Shown: positions 1 to 11,744, numbered from the stretch's first letter. The stretch is 64,000 bases of DNA from Vibrio hyugaensis (GCF_002906655.1 NZ_CP025794.1:2480001-2544000), one strand, 5' to 3'. Numbers and translations: made by a program. The notes: generated from the letters alone by a model not told the origin.

Positions 1-200
1 CGGTTTGGGTCGGTCAGAAGCTGAAAATCACTGTCGCAGTGAAAGACAAGCCAATCCGCAAGCACAAAGTTGCTCGTGGTGAATACCTAGGTAAGATTGC
101 ATCGAAGTATGGCGTTAGCGTCTCAAGCATTCGTAAAGCAAACAACCTGCGTTCTGACGAGCTTGCCGTAGGACAGGTACTGATCATTCCAAACAAATAA
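1..200 (+). CDS. amiB: N-acetylmuramoyl-L-alanine amidase AmiB, C-terminal end (partial)
   Basis: Only the last 65 codons are in the window; the reading frame is open from base 3 to a TAA at 198-200. The visible part is a LysM peptidoglycan-binding module, with the pattern GEYLGKIASKYGVSVSSIRK followed by NNL and a terminal VGQVLIIPNK. A LysM-tailed gene 18 bp upstream of mutL is the usual position of the periplasmic cell-division amidase AmiB, which cleaves septal peptidoglycan. The catalytic domain lies outside the window, so the name rests on the LysM module and on synteny with mutL-miaA-hfq. Confidence 0.85.
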   Translation, partial: VWVGQKLKITVAVKDKPIRKHKVARGEYLGKIASKYGVSVSSIRKANNLRSDELAVGQVLIIPNK

Positions 201-218
201 GTGAGCTTATAACTCATC

Positions 219-2237
219 ATGACCATTAAGATTTTGCCAGCTCGGTTGGCAAACCAAATCGCGGCAGGAGAAGTGGTTGAAAGACCCGCTTCTGTCGTGA
301 AAGAACTGGTAGAAAACAGTCTCGACTCTGGCGCGACTCGAATCGATATCGATATCGAAAAAGGTGGCGCCAAGCTAATTCGCGTGCGCGATAACGGCAA
401 AGGGATTGTTAAAGATGAGTTAGGTCTGGCGCTCAGTCGTCATGCCACCTCTAAGATCCACACATTGGACGATCTTGAAGCCATCATGAGTCTGGGTTTC
501 CGTGGTGAGGCGTTAGCGAGTATCAGCTCGGTCTCGCGCCTTACCATGACTTCTCGCCCAGCAGCACAAGAACAAGCGTGGAGTGCTTACTCTGAAGGTC
601 GAGATATGCAAGTTAAGCTCCAACCGACTGCACATCCGATAGGCACCTCGGTTGAAGTATTAGACCTATTTTTCAATACGCCGGCACGTCGCAAATTCCT
701 TAGAACTGAAAAGACGGAATTCGCACACATTGATGAGCTTTTGAAGCGTATCGCACTGAGCCGCTTTGACGTTACCATCAACGTACGCCACAACGGCAAA
801 ATGATCCGTCAATACCGCGCGGCAAAGAACCAACTGCAAACTGAAAAGCGTATTGCGGCGGTATGTGGTAACGCCTTTGTGCGTAATATGCTGCGTATTG
901 AACTGGAGCATCAAGGGTTGAAGCTTCACGGCTGGATCACGACGCCGGAGGGGGCAAGACAGCAAAGCGATTTGCAGTACTGTTATGTGAATGGGCGAAT
1001 GATGCGTGACAAGTTGATCAATCATGCGATTCGCCAAAGCTATGAAACCAGCCTTAAGCCAGATCAGTTTGCTGCGTATGTGTTGTTTATTGAACTGGAC
1101 CCGCACCAAGTGGATGTGAACGTGCATCCAGCCAAGCATGAAGTGCGTTTCCATCAAGCCCGCTTAGTGCATGACTTTATCTATCAAGCTTTGGCAGATG
1201 CGCTTGCGCAAAGCTCGGTGATTGATAAACCTCACGTCAACGAATCCGCGTTCCACCATGCCGACCCTGTTGAATCTTTTGAGGCAAGCACGGAAAATCA
1301 AGAACCAGTCAGCGCACCAGAGCCTGTGAATTCTCCTGTGCCAGAGCATGTCTATCAAGCGATTGATAACACTCCAGCTTATCCGGGGCGTTCAGACTAT
1401 GAAACGAAACCTCGCGATAGGGCACCAAGTGATTCTTCTGTGCGAGAAGCACGTCCGGCGGATTCTTTCAGACGAACAGATTGGGTTGAATCAAAACCTG
1501 CGCCTAAACCAAGTTCTAACAGAGAACAACGTCATGCAGAGCCTGCGCCAAGTAAACAAGAAGTGCGTGCTTATCATGAATTGCTTCAAACGCCAGACTT
1601 TGAGCCTCAAACTGAAACGATCAGAGAGGCGGTAAGCGTATCAACAGAGACAGAACTCTCTCCCGTTACGGCACTTAGCAAAGCTTTAGCCGTGGTGGAC
1701 GAACAGTATGTGTTGATGAGCAGCGACAGTGGCGCAGCTTTGGTCGCGTTGCCAAGAGCGGAGTTTTATCGGACCAAAGGTCAGCTCACACCAAGTGACG
1801 GAGCGTTAAAAGCTCAACCGTTACTGGTACCATTATCGATCAAGTTGGAATCGAGCTTGGTTCAATTAGCACAAGATTATCAGCAAGATTTTGCTCAGCT
1901 TGGTATCCAGCTAAAATCACGAAATGATAAAGCGTTGATGGTCATGGGAGTACCGGCCCCGTTGCGCCAACAAAACTTACAAAATCTGATACCAGATCTG
2001 TTATCTTACGCGCAAACTCGCTTGACGGGAGAGATGGCAACGACGTCGCTGTTATCTGAGCTGATTGATTGGCTTGCGTTGCAAGTCACAACGGTTAAGA
2101 GCCACTATACTCTCTCTGAAGCCATTCAAATTATTGCGGAACTTGAACAGCTAAGACATGGTCAATTGCCATTGGAAGACACCCATTTTGTGTCTGCTGT
2201 TGATTTCTCTGCCTCGATTGCCAAATTAAAGCCATGA
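219..2237 (+). CDS. mutL: DNA mismatch repair protein MutL
   Basis: MutL is the ATP-dependent link between MutS mismatch recognition and MutH/UvrD in methyl-directed mismatch repair. The 672-residue product has the GHKL ATPase motifs in the first 110 residues ([27 protein letters not shown]), the MutL transducer region to about residue 330, a Pro/Glu-rich low-complexity linker (about 340-480) and a C-terminal dimerisation domain. I see no DQHAxxE-type endonuclease motif in the C-terminal part, as expected for a species that uses MutH and Dam. The gene follows amiB by 18 bp, and its TGA overlaps the miaA start (ATGA), so the two are probably translationally coupled. Confidence 0.97.
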   Translation: MTIKILPARLANQIAAGEVVERPASVVKELVENSLDSGATRIDIDIEKGGAKLIRVRDNGKGIVKDELGLALSRHATSKIHTLDDLEAIMSLGFRGEALASISSVSRLTMTSRPAAQEQAWSAYSEGRDMQVKLQPTAHPIGTSVEVLDLFFNTPARRKFLRTEKTEFAHIDELLKRIALSRFDVTINVRHNGKMIRQYRAAKNQLQTEKRIAAVCGNAFVRNMLRIELEHQGLKLHGWITTPEGARQQSDLQYCYVNGRMMRDKLINHAIRQSYETSLKPDQFAAYVLFIELDPHQVDVNVHPAKHEVRFHQARLVHDFIYQALADALAQSSVIDKPHVNESAFHHADPVESFEASTENQEPVSAPEPVNSPVPEHVYQAIDNTPAYPGRSDYETKPRDRAPSDSSVREARPADSFRRTDWVESKPAPKPSSNREQRHAEPAPSKQEVRAYHELLQTPDFEPQTETIREAVSVSTETELSPVTALSKALAVVDEQYVLMSSDSGAALVALPRAEFYRTKGQLTPSDGALKAQPLLVPLSIKLESSLVQLAQDYQQDFAQLGIQLKSRNDKALMVMGVPAPLRQQNLQNLIPDLLSYAQTRLTGEMATTSLLSELIDWLALQVTTVKSHYTLSEAIQIIAELEQLRHGQLPLEDTHFVSAVDFSASIAKLKP

Positions 2238-3166
2238 CAGACAAACTACCTTTGGCCCTCTTTTTGATGGGACCAACTGCATCAGGTAAAACAGAGCTCG
2301 CCATTCGCCTACGCCAAAAATATCCGGTTGAGATCATTAGCGTCGATTCCGCATTGATCTACAAAGACATGAATATTGGTACGGCTAAACCTGATGAACG
2401 CGAGCTGAGCCTAGCGCCGCATCGTCTTATTGATATCTTAGATCCTAGTGAATCTTACTCAGCGGCAGACTTTCGTCGTGATGCCTTACAAGCAATGGAT
2501 GACATTGTTGCAGAAGGGAAAATTCCGCTCTTAGTCGGCGGTACCATGCTGTATTACAAAGCATTACTTGAAGGCCTATCACCTCTTCCTGCTGCAAATC
2601 CTGAAATTCGTCAGCAAATTGAGCAAGAAGCATTGACTAAAGGTTGGTCAGTGTTGCACGATGAGCTGAAAGAGATTGATCCTGTATCAGCTGCGAGAAT
2701 CCATCCAAACGATCCTCAGCGTTTATCGAGGGCGTTGGAAGTTTTCCGCATTTCAGGTAAAACTCTTACTGAGTTGACTCAAACTAAAGGTGATAGCTTA
2801 CCTTATCGAGTCAAACAGTTTGCAATAGCTCCCATGGACAGGGCAGAACTTCACCGTCGAATTGAGCTGCGCTTCGAGAAGATGATGGAAGCAGGTTTTG
2901 AAGAAGAAATGAAAGCGTTGTATGCGCGTGACGATCTTCACCCTGATCTTCCATCAATACGTTGTGTTGGTTACAGACAGATGTGGGAGTATTTAGACGG
3001 GGAGTGCACTCGTGATGAAGCTGTATTTCGTGGCGTATGTGCAACTCGTCAATTGGCCAAGCGTCAAATCACCTGGTTACGCAGCTGGAATGATTTAACT
3101 TGGTTGGATAGCGACAACATTGAACAAGCACTCGAAACCATGTCAGAAGCAATAGCATCTGATTGA
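2234..3166 (+). CDS. miaA: tRNA dimethylallyltransferase MiaA
   Basis: MiaA transfers a dimethylallyl group to N6 of A37 in tRNAs that read codons beginning with U. The 310-residue protein starts with the P-loop GPTASGKT (about residues 13-20), followed by the substrate-binding segments [18 protein letters not shown] and [11 protein letters not shown], and has LSRALEV and the late [17 protein letters not shown] segment of the family. It overlaps mutL by 4 bp and precedes hfq, the normal order in gamma-proteobacteria. Confidence 0.97.
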   Translation: MTDKLPLALFLMGPTASGKTELAIRLRQKYPVEIISVDSALIYKDMNIGTAKPDERELSLAPHRLIDILDPSESYSAADFRRDALQAMDDIVAEGKIPLLVGGTMLYYKALLEGLSPLPAANPEIRQQIEQEALTKGWSVLHDELKEIDPVSAARIHPNDPQRLSRALEVFRISGKTLTELTQTKGDSLPYRVKQFAIAPMDRAELHRRIELRFEKMMEAGFEEEMKALYARDDLHPDLPSIRCVGYRQMWEYLDGECTRDEAVFRGVCATRQLAKRQITWLRSWNDLTWLDSDNIEQALETMSEAIASD

Positions 3167-3623
<457 letters not shown>

Positions 3624-3661
3624 TTCTTCATTTAGTATTGCTAAAATAAGGAGTTGATTGC

Positions 3662-4951
3662 TTGTTTGACCGTTATGAATCCGGTGAGCGAGCCGTACTT
3701 GTTCATATCAACTTCACGCAAGAAGGTGAATGGGAAGATCTGGCTGAGTTTGAAATGCTGGTTTCTTCCGCTGGGGTAGAGGCACTGCAAGTTGTAACTG
3801 GCAGTCGTCAATCCCCACACCCGAAATACTATGTCGGAGAGGGTAAGGCACAAGAAATTGCTACTGCGGTACAATTAACTGGTGCTGAAATTGTGATTTT
3901 TAATCACTCCCTCTCTCCTGCCCAAGAACGTAACCTCGAAGCACTGTGCAAATGTCGAGTCCTCGACCGCACTGGTCTCATCCTCGATATCTTTGCTCAA
4001 CGAGCACGAACACACGAAGGTAAGCTGCAAGTAGAGCTAGCCCAACTTCGTCATATTTCTACTCGTTTGATTCGTGGTTGGACGCACCTTGAAAGGCAGA
4101 AAGGCGGCATCGGTCTACGTGGGCCGGGGGAAACTCAGTTAGAGACTGACCGTCGATTATTGCGTGACAGAATTAAAGCTATCCTTCGCCGTCTCGAAAA
4201 AGTTGCGAAGCAGCGTGAACAAGGGCGCCGCGCCCGAAATCGAGCAGAAATCCCAACGATTTCTCTTGTGGGTTACACCAACGCGGGTAAGTCGACACTC
4301 TTCAACCACATTACAGAAGCTGGCGTTTACGCGGCAGATCAATTATTTGCTACTCTTGACCCAACTTTACGTAAGATAGAGTTAGACGATGTGGGGCCTG
4401 CAATTCTTGCAGATACCGTTGGATTTATCCGACATTTACCACATGATTTGGTTGCTGCCTTCAAAGCAACCTTGCAGGAAACGCAAGAAGCTGACATTTT
4501 GTTACATGTTGTTGATGCCAGTGACGAGCGTTTTCGTGAGAATATTCAAGCTGTTCATGAAGTATTAGAAGAGATCGACGCACATGAAGTGCCGACGCTC
4601 GTAGTAATGAACAAGATTGACAATCTAGAAGAGCAAAATCCTCGTATTGAACGTGATGAGGAAGGCGTGCCTCGAGCGGTCTGGGTTTCTGCGATGGATG
4701 GATTGGGCATTGATCTCCTATTTGATGCGCTGACAGAACGTTTGGCGTCGCAAATGGTTGAGCATCAGTTGCGAATTCCTCCACAGTATCAAGGACGATT
4801 CCGTAGTACATTCTTCCAAATGAAGTGTATTCAACGTGAGGAGTATGACCAGGAAGGTAACTTGTTGATCGATATTCGAATGCAACAGGTAGATTGGTCT
4901 AGACTTGAAAAAAGAGAAGGGGCAGTTTTAGTCGACTTTATAGTCACTTAA
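3662..4951 (+). CDS. hflX: Ribosome-associated GTPase HflX
   Basis: HflX is a translation-factor-class GTPase that binds 50S subunits and splits stalled or stressed 70S ribosomes. The 429-residue product has an N-terminal glycine-rich HflX domain, a helical linker (about 150-195), and a G domain with G1 GYTNAGKST (about 203-211), G3 DTVGF (about 252) and G4 NKID (about 317). The start is a TTG preceded by AAGGAG at 3648-3653 with 8 bases between them; no ATG near this position would keep the conserved N-terminus. It is probably transcribed with hfq and the downstream hflK-hflC. Confidence 0.95.
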   Translation: MFDRYESGERAVLVHINFTQEGEWEDLAEFEMLVSSAGVEALQVVTGSRQSPHPKYYVGEGKAQEIATAVQLTGAEIVIFNHSLSPAQERNLEALCKCRVLDRTGLILDIFAQRARTHEGKLQVELAQLRHISTRLIRGWTHLERQKGGIGLRGPGETQLETDRRLLRDRIKAILRRLEKVAKQREQGRRARNRAEIPTISLVGYTNAGKSTLFNHITEAGVYAADQLFATLDPTLRKIELDDVGPAILADTVGFIRHLPHDLVAAFKATLQETQEADILLHVVDASDERFRENIQAVHEVLEEIDAHEVPTLVVMNKIDNLEEQNPRIERDEEGVPRAVWVSAMDGLGIDLLFDALTERLASQMVEHQLRIPPQYQGRFRSTFFQMKCIQREEYDQEGNLLIDIRMQQVDWSRLEKREGAVLVDFIVT

Positions 4952-4996
4952 AGGACTGCTACAGTATAACGTCATATCAAATGATGGAGCTTTCTA

Positions 4997-6202
4997 ATGG
5001 CGTGGAATGAGCCTGGAAATAACAACGGCAACAATGGCCGCGATAATGACCCTTGGGGTAATAATAATCGTGGTGGCCAGCGTCCTGGTGGCCGAGATCA
5101 AGGTCCGCCAGATTTAGATGAAGTGTTCAGCAAACTGAGTCAAAAGCTGGGTGGCAAATTTGGTAAAAAAGGCGGCGGCGGTGGTTCACCTATCGGCGGT
5201 GGTGGTAGTGCGATTGGCTTTGGTGTCATTGCAGTTATCGCGATTGCTGTATGGTTCTTCGCTGGCTTTTACACCATCGGTGAAGCAGAGCGCGGTGTCG
5301 TACTGCGTTTAGGTAAATACGACCGTATCGTAGACCCAGGTCTGAACTGGCGTCCTCGTTTCATTGATGAATACGAAGCGGTTAACGTACAAGCGATTCG
5401 TTCACTACGTGCATCAGGTCTAATGCTGACTAAAGATGAAAACGTAGTAACAGTAGCGATGGACGTTCAATACCGTGTTGCTGACCCATACAAATATCTA
5501 TACCGCGTAACGAATGCTGATGACAGTTTGCGTCAAGCAACCGACTCAGCTCTGCGTGCAGTAATTGGTGACTCACTGATGGATAGCATCCTAACCAGTG
5601 GTCGTCAGCAAATACGTCAAACAACGCAAGAAACACTGAATCAAATCATCGATAGCTACGATATGGGCATCGTGATTGTAGATGTGAACTTCCAGTCTGC
5701 ACGTCCACCAGAGCAAGTGAAAGATGCGTTCGATGATGCAATTGCGGCACGTGAGGATGAAGAGCGTTTCATCCGTGAAGCAGAGGCTTACAAAAACGAA
5801 ATCTTGCCGAAGGCAACAGGTCGAGCAGAGCGTTTGAAGAAAGAAGCACAAGGTTACAACGAGCGTGTGACGAACGAAGCGCTTGGTCAAGTGGCTCAGT
5901 TCGAAAAACTACTGCCTGAATACCTAGCGGCTCCTGGCGTAACTCGAGATCGTCTGTACATTGACGCAATGGAAGAAGTTTACTCAAGCACATCGAAAGT
6001 GCTGATTGACTCTGAATCCAGCGGCAACCTTCTTTACCTTCCAATTGATAAATTGGCAGGCCAAGATGGTCAATCAGACTCTAAACGTAAATCGAAATCG
6101 ACTTCAACATACGACCACATTCAACTTGAATCTGAGCGTACTCAAGAAGACACTTCGAACACGCAGTCTCGTTCAACGGGTACACGTCAAGGGAGATACT
6201 AA
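4997..6202 (+). CDS. hflK: FtsH protease modulator HflK
   Basis: HflK and HflC form a large inner-membrane SPFH (band-7) assembly around FtsH and adjust degradation of membrane proteins. This 401-residue protein has a cytoplasmic Gly/Asn/Arg-rich N-terminus with GKKGGGGGSPIGGGGSA, a single membrane helix at about 73-95 (GFGVIAVIAIAVWFFAGFYTI), a band-7 domain (about 95-270), a charged coiled coil with EDEERFIREAEAYKNEILP, and a Ser/Thr-rich tail. It lies 45 bp after hflX and 2 bp before hflC, so hflK and hflC are surely co-transcribed. Confidence 0.96.
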   Translation: MAWNEPGNNNGNNGRDNDPWGNNNRGGQRPGGRDQGPPDLDEVFSKLSQKLGGKFGKKGGGGGSPIGGGGSAIGFGVIAVIAIAVWFFAGFYTIGEAERGVVLRLGKYDRIVDPGLNWRPRFIDEYEAVNVQAIRSLRASGLMLTKDENVVTVAMDVQYRVADPYKYLYRVTNADDSLRQATDSALRAVIGDSLMDSILTSGRQQIRQTTQETLNQIIDSYDMGIVIVDVNFQSARPPEQVKDAFDDAIAAREDEERFIREAEAYKNEILPKATGRAERLKKEAQGYNERVTNEALGQVAQFEKLLPEYLAAPGVTRDRLYIDAMEEVYSSTSKVLIDSESSGNLLYLPIDKLAGQDGQSDSKRKSKSTSTYDHIQLESERTQEDTSNTQSRSTGTRQGRY

Positions 6203-6204
6203 GA

Positions 6205-7185
6205 ATGCGTAAGTTAATGATCCCTGTACTGGTAATCGCTCTGGCATTAATGCTGATGTCACTGTTCGTGATTCCTGAAGGTGACCGCGGTATTGTGGTT
6301 CGATTTGGTCGTGTCTTGAAAGACAACAACGACATCACTCGTATTTACGAGCCGGGCCTGCACTTCAAAATGCCTTTGTTTGACCGCGTGAAAACACTAG
6401 ATGCGCGTATCCAAACAATGGATGGCCGTGCTGACCGTTTCGTAACGTCTGAGAAAAAAGACGTAATCATTGATACCTACGTGAAGTGGCGTATCGAAGA
6501 TTTCGGTCGTTACTACCTAGCAACAGGTGGCGGCAATACGCTGACTGCTGAAGCGCTTCTTGAGCGTAAGGTAACAGACGTACTACGTGCAGAAATCGGT
6601 GCTCGTGAAATCAAGCAAATCGTATCTGGTCCACGTAACAACGACGTACTTCCAGAAGATGCAAGCAGCGAGGAAGTAAGTACTGAAGCGGCTCGTGAAG
6701 CATTGGAAATCGATGGTGAACGTGACCTAATCATGTCTGAAGTGTTGAAAGACACACGCGACAGCGCAATGAAAGATTTGGGTGTTCGCATCGTTGACTT
6801 CCGTATGAAGAAGATCAACCTACCAGATGAGATCAGTGAATCAATCTACCGTCGTATGCGTGCAGAACGTGAGTCGGTAGCTCGTAAGCACCGTTCTCAA
6901 GGTCGTGAGAAAGCCGAAGTTATCCGTGCACAAGCTGAGCTTGAAGTGGCAACAATTCTTGCAGAAGCAGACAAAACAGCTCGTGTAACACGAGGTGAGG
7001 CGGATGCAGAAGCTGCGAAGATCTATGCGAATGCTTACAACAAAGATCCTGAGTTCTTCAGCTTCCTTCGTTCTCTAAAAGCTTACGAGAAATCGTTCAG
7101 CTCTAAGAATGACATTCTTGTACTTGATCCGAAGAGTGAGTTCTTCCAGTACATGAATAACGCGAAAGGCGCAAAAGCCGAATAA
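6205..7185 (+). CDS. hflC: FtsH protease modulator HflC
   Basis: Partner of HflK in the FtsH-regulating SPFH complex of the inner membrane. The 326-residue protein starts with one membrane helix (residues 4-22, LMIPVLVIALALMLMSLFVI), then the band-7 domain (GDRGIVVRFGRV, EPGLHFKMPLFDRVKTLDARIQ), a segment rich in Arg and Glu typical of the coiled coil, and KDPEFFSFLRSLKAYEKSF near the C-terminus. The gene is followed by an intrinsic terminator and ends the hfq-hflXKC run. Confidence 0.96.
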   Translation: MRKLMIPVLVIALALMLMSLFVIPEGDRGIVVRFGRVLKDNNDITRIYEPGLHFKMPLFDRVKTLDARIQTMDGRADRFVTSEKKDVIIDTYVKWRIEDFGRYYLATGGGNTLTAEALLERKVTDVLRAEIGAREIKQIVSGPRNNDVLPEDASSEEVSTEAAREALEIDGERDLIMSEVLKDTRDSAMKDLGVRIVDFRMKKINLPDEISESIYRRMRAERESVARKHRSQGREKAEVIRAQAELEVATILAEADKTARVTRGEADAEAAKIYANAYNKDPEFFSFLRSLKAYEKSFSSKNDILVLDPKSEFFQYMNNAKGAKAE

Positions 7186-7202
7186 GCGAATTGCTAAACG
7201 AC

Positions 7203-7229
7203 AAAAGGCTCCTATATGGAGCCTTTTTT
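7203..7229. terminator. Terminator between hflC and the DUF2065 gene
   Basis: Stem GGCTCC (7207-7212), loop TATAT, GGAGCC (7218-7223), flanked by A4 on the left and T6 on the right, so it can work in both directions for the convergent genes. Confidence 0.85.
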
Positions 7230-7258
7230 ATATCTGCTGGAAAATAAGCGCTGGCGGC

Positions 7259-7444
7259 TTAACTCATCATTATCGCGATGACCGCTCCGGCGACGACCAG
7301 ACAGCCACCAATCCGACGCAACTGGTTATCTGGTTGGTCACTCAACTGAGCCACCATGTTACGCCAACCGTTTGGGGCAATCAGTGGTCCAATTCCTTCT
7401 ACAATCAAAACCAGCCCGATAGCCAGCCAAATAGACTCAGACAT
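7259..7444 (-). CDS. Small inner-membrane protein of the DUF2065 (YjeT) family
   Basis: A 61-residue protein with two hydrophobic segments (about residues 4-22, SIWLAIGLVLIVEGIGPLI, and 43-60, GGCLVVAGAVIAIMM) linked by a polar loop with NGWRN. This matches the YjeT/DUF2065 family, whose genes commonly sit between hflC and purA in gamma-proteobacteria. No function is established for the family. The ATG has an AAGGAATC ribosome-binding site upstream. It is convergent with hflC. Confidence 0.8.
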   Translation of the reverse strand: MSESIWLAIGLVLIVEGIGPLIAPNGWRNMVAQLSDQPDNQLRRIGGCLVVAGAVIAIMMS

Positions 7445-7596
7445 TGCGATTCCTTGTGGATTTAAGAAAGATAAATATTATCAGTGATGTAGTGATTTCG
7501 AAATGAACAACATCGGTGATGTTTGCATTCTAGTATCAACTCTGTGAACAAAAATGACTGCAAGAAGGGGGATTCGGTGCTAGAATCCATTTTTAA

Positions 7597-8934
<1,338 letters not shown>

Positions 8935-8955
8935 TCGATACTCGTTAGAGATTAT

Positions 8956-8983
8956 AAAAGCCGACTTTCGAGTCGGCTTTTTT
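8956..8983 (+). terminator. purA terminator
   Basis: Stem AAAGCCGACT, tetraloop TTCG, AGTCGGCTTT and a T-run; it separates purA from the motX promoter. Confidence 0.9.
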
Positions 8984-9071
8984 GTATCTGTAACTTGGCT
9001 GCACTGACGGAAAAGTAAACTCGATATGGCAAATTGTTGCCGTTAAGCTTAAACAAGAGGCAAAAATTGTC

Positions 9072-9098
9072 TAAAGCTTAACTGACGTTTGCCGATAA
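9072..9098 (+). promoter_or_regulatory. Sigma-28 (FliA) promoter of motX
   Basis: TAAAGCTT (9072-9079), an 11-bp spacer, and GCCGATAA (9091-9098). This matches the sigma-28 consensus TAAAGTTT-N11-GCCGATAA at 15 of 16 positions. Transcription should start near 9104, about 60 bp before the chosen motX ATG. Late flagellar class expression is the natural reading. Confidence 0.9.
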
Positions 9099-9163
9099 GG
9101 TTATCAAGCAGAGGAGATCCTTCACCGATCTTTGATTTCTCAGAATCCTTAAAGAGTACATTT

Positions 9164-9799
9164 ATGAAGTTACGAACAGTGGCTGCTTCACTGTTATTGA
9201 TGCTGAGTGCAACGTCGGTCAAGGCAGATGTTGCCGATGTGGGGGCACCAGTTCCCATCTATACCGAAGCAGAGTTAATTAAGCTTATTGAACAAAATAA
9301 GCATTTAGAACGCGTGCGTGCGGATAACTGCCAATTGGTGGAAGATATTGTTGCGCGTGCCACACGAATTAATTTACCGTCGTATGAGTTTCTCTACGGC
9401 GACATGCTGGCGTGGGGCGTTTGTGTAGAGCAAGATGTTGAACTTGGTCTCTACTATATGGAAAACGCTGCACACCAAGGCTTGCCTGCGGCATTAGAGC
9501 AGCTTGGGCGCTACTACTCTCGTGGTACCTTAGTTCAACAAGATAAAGAGCGTGCAATCCCATACCTGCGCGAGGCTGCGGCAATGGGGAACCTTAATGC
9601 GCGTATTCATCTTGCTGAGTTATTGTTACGTGATTACGGTAGCCCACTGGATTACGAAGATGCTTACCGTTGGTTATACAACTCAGTCACGGCAGATCAG
9701 AGAAAACATAAGCGTATTGCGGTGCTAAGAAATGGTTTAGAGCAACGTATGCCGCAAAACATCATTGCGCGAGCCAAGCGTCGCGACACTTTCTGGTAG
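9164..9799 (+). CDS. motX: Sodium-driven polar flagellar motor protein MotX
   Basis: MotX is a periplasmic protein that with MotY forms the T ring needed to assemble the Na+-driven PomA/PomB stator of the polar flagellum. The 211-residue product has a signal peptide (MKLRTVAASLLLMLSATSVKA, cut before DVADV), a Cys in DNCQLVED, and Sel1/TPR-like repeats (GLYYMENAAHQGLPAALEQLG, AIPYLREAAAMGNLNARIHLA). The frame stays open upstream to a TTG at 9089, but that codon lies inside the sigma-28 promoter; the ATG at 9164 follows a signal-peptide pattern and gives the usual MotX length. Position after purA is typical of vibrios. Confidence 0.95.
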   Translation: MKLRTVAASLLLMLSATSVKADVADVGAPVPIYTEAELIKLIEQNKHLERVRADNCQLVEDIVARATRINLPSYEFLYGDMLAWGVCVEQDVELGLYYMENAAHQGLPAALEQLGRYYSRGTLVQQDKERAIPYLREAAAMGNLNARIHLAELLLRDYGSPLDYEDAYRWLYNSVTADQRKHKRIAVLRNGLEQRMPQNIIARAKRRDTFW

Positions 9800-9848
9800 A
9801 TGTACTCTTAAAACACCAGTAGCTTCATAACACTCTGCCAATAAATAC

Positions 9849-9877
9849 AACAAAGCCCACATCATGTGGGCTTTGTT
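9849..9877. terminator. Bidirectional terminator between motX and hmp
   Basis: Perfect 13-bp stem AACAAAGCCCACA / TGTGGGCTTTGTT with a 3-base loop between the convergent genes. Confidence 0.85.
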
Positions 9878-9905
9878 GCTTTTCCCGAAGCGTAATCGTT
9901 AGCGA

Positions 9906-11090
9906 TTAAACGACTTTGTGTGGACCGAAGCATTCATAGTGGAATTGTTCTTGCGGAACACCAAGTTCAAGCAGTTGTTTCGCTACGTGCTGCATAAAAC
10001 CAACAGGGCCGCAGAAGTAAACTTGTACGTTGTCTTGTTTCACTGCTGCTTCAATTTCGTGTAGGTTTACAAAGCCGGTGAAATGGAAGTCCTCACCCAA
10101 CTTATCTTCTGCCGTTGGTTGGTTGTACCAAACCAGCGAGTTCATATTCTCTTTTGCGCCAACAATCTGATTCACATGATGTTTGAATGCGTGTTGTTGG
10201 CCGTTTTCTGCTGCGTGTACCCAAGTTACAGGTGCTTTGTGTTCAGCAAGGCTCTCAAGCATTGAAAGTGTTGGCGTTAGACCGACACCAGCGGAAACCA
10301 AAACAACGGGTGTACTTGCGTCTACATCCATAAAGAAATCACCCGCAGGTGCGGCTAGCTGCACTTTATCGCCGATGTGGAGATCGTCATGCAGGAAGTT
10401 CGATACCTTGCCGCCGTCTTCACGTTTTACCGAGATACGATAAGTGTTCTCTTGTACCGCAGAAGATAGGCTGTACTGGCGAATCTCTTGGTTTTCGAAC
10501 TTATCACTGTTGATGTAGATACCAAGGTATTGGCCCGGTTTGTACTCAGAAACCTTTTCACCATCGAGCGGTTTGAAGACGAAGCTACAAATGTTCTCGC
10601 TTTCAAGTTGTTTACCGACCAATTCAAACTCACGCAGACCACGCCATCCACCTTGAAGCGCAGCGTTCTCTTGGTAGATTTGCTCTTCGCGTTGAATAAA
10701 CACGTTAGCCAAAACGCCATAAGCTTCTGCCCATGCATCAATCACTTCCTGACCCGGAGAGAACAACTCGTCGATCGTCGCAAGTAGATGTGTGCCGACG
10801 ATTTGGTACTGATCTTTAGTGATCATAAAGCTGGTGTGCTTGTGCGCGATTTTCTCTACAGCACCAAGTAGTGCTGGTAGGTTATCGATGTTGGTTGCGT
10901 AAGCGCAGATTGCATTAAATAGAGCTTCACGTTGGTCACCATTACGCTGGTTGCTCATGTTGAAAATGTCTTTCAACTCAGGGTTGTGGGTGAACATGCG
11001 ATCGTAAAAGTGTGCCGTTAACTTCGGACCGGTTTCTGCAAGAAGTGGTGCGGTTGCTTTCACGATATCAATGGTTTGGTTGCTGAGCAT
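9906..11090 (-). CDS. hmp: Flavohemoprotein (nitric oxide dioxygenase) Hmp
   Basis: Hmp oxidises nitric oxide to nitrate with O2 and NAD(P)H in the cytoplasm. The 394-residue protein has an N-terminal globin domain (about 1-140) with proximal heme histidine 85 in [11 protein letters not shown], then an FAD domain ([19 protein letters not shown]) and an NAD-binding domain with [16 protein letters not shown] and [10 protein letters not shown]. It is transcribed away from nsrR, and the 111-bp divergent spacer holds two NsrR-type operators, so repression by NsrR and induction by NO are very likely. Confidence 0.97.
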   Translation of the reverse strand: MLSNQTIDIVKATAPLLAETGPKLTAHFYDRMFTHNPELKDIFNMSNQRNGDQREALFNAICAYATNIDNLPALLGAVEKIAHKHTSFMITKDQYQIVGTHLLATIDELFSPGQEVIDAWAEAYGVLANVFIQREEQIYQENAALQGGWRGLREFELVGKQLESENICSFVFKPLDGEKVSEYKPGQYLGIYINSDKFENQEIRQYSLSSAVQENTYRISVKREDGGKVSNFLHDDLHIGDKVQLAAPAGDFFMDVDASTPVVLVSAGVGLTPTLSMLESLAEHKAPVTWVHAAENGQQHAFKHHVNQIVGAKENMNSLVWYNQPTAEDKLGEDFHFTGFVNLHEIEAAVKQDNVQVYFCGPVGFMQHVAKQLLELGVPQEQFHYECFGPHKVV

Positions 11091-11106
11091 AATGGCTTCC
11101 TATTTA

Positions 11107-11129
11107 AAGTTGTATTTGTAATGCATGTT
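11107..11129. promoter_or_regulatory. NsrR operator 1 (hmp side)
   Basis: A 23-bp imperfect inverted repeat with half-sites AAGTTGTATTT and (reverse complement) AACATGCATTA, 16 bp upstream of the hmp start. It fits the NsrR pattern AAnATGCATTT repeated in inverted orientation. Confidence 0.75.
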
Positions 11130-11131
11130 TA

Positions 11132-11154
11132 AAGTTGTATCTCAAATGTATCTT
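11132..11154. promoter_or_regulatory. NsrR operator 2 (nsrR side)
   Basis: Second 23-bp inverted repeat, half-sites AAGTTGTATCT and (reverse complement) AAGATACATTT. Its centre is 25 bp from that of operator 1, so both could be bound together and serve both divergent promoters. Confidence 0.7.
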
Positions 11155-11201
11155 TCGATCAAGAAAAGAATTACAATTTTGCTACTACAGAGGATAGCAA
11201 C

Positions 11202-11627
11202 ATGCAGTTAACTAGCTTTACCGATTATGCGCTCAGAACCTTGATTTACTTGGCTTCATTGCCAAAAGATGAACTAACAAACATTACCGAAGTGACTGAT
11301 TTATTTGGTGTATCACGTAACCATATGGTGAAAGTGATCAACCGTCTTGGTCAGTTAGGTTATGTACATACGGTGCGTGGTAAAAACGGCGGCATTCGTT
11401 TGATGAAGCCGGCAAAAGAAATTACTGTCGGTGGTGTGGTGCGCGATCTGGAGCCATTAGATTTGGTGAATTGTGATGTCGAGTTTTGTCACATTACGCC
11501 AGCATGTCGTCTAAAAGAGAAGCTAGCAAAAGCGAAATTGGCTTTCTTAGCTGAATTAGACGGTTGCACTATTGATGAACTGCTTCGCGACAACTCAGAG
11601 CTGCTGATCCTGCTTACTCGTCCTTAG
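11202..11627 (+). CDS. nsrR: Nitric oxide-sensing transcriptional repressor NsrR
   Basis: NsrR is an Rrf2-family repressor whose iron-sulfur cluster is destroyed by NO, releasing hmp and other targets. The 141-residue protein has an N-terminal winged helix ([40 protein letters not shown]) and the three cluster cysteines at residues 91, 96 and 102 ([15 protein letters not shown]), the same positions as in E. coli NsrR. In E. coli nsrR is upstream of rnr, and here too rnr follows after 117 bp. Confidence 0.95.
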   Translation: MQLTSFTDYALRTLIYLASLPKDELTNITEVTDLFGVSRNHMVKVINRLGQLGYVHTVRGKNGGIRLMKPAKEITVGGVVRDLEPLDLVNCDVEFCHITPACRLKEKLAKAKLAFLAELDGCTIDELLRDNSELLILLTRP

Positions 11628-11744
11628 TTTTACGCGTGTCTCTCTCATCCTTTCAAGATCATTCTTTTTTCAAAGCAATTCTGTAGCTTATCAAGAGACT
11701 CGGATATACTAGCTCTATACCTTCCTTGCTAGATAGGCACGCCT

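Noticed and set aside
666..1157. Open minus-strand frame of 163 codons inside mutL
   Set aside because: It lies wholly antisense to a well-conserved gene, has no family resemblance and no ribosome-binding site; the same holds for long antisense frames in astD (23919-24395), argD (22276-22755) and fusA (44364-44798).
7509..7523. PurR operator before purA
   Set aside because: AACATC-GGT-GATGTT is a palindrome but does not match the PurR consensus ACGCAAACGTTTGCGT.
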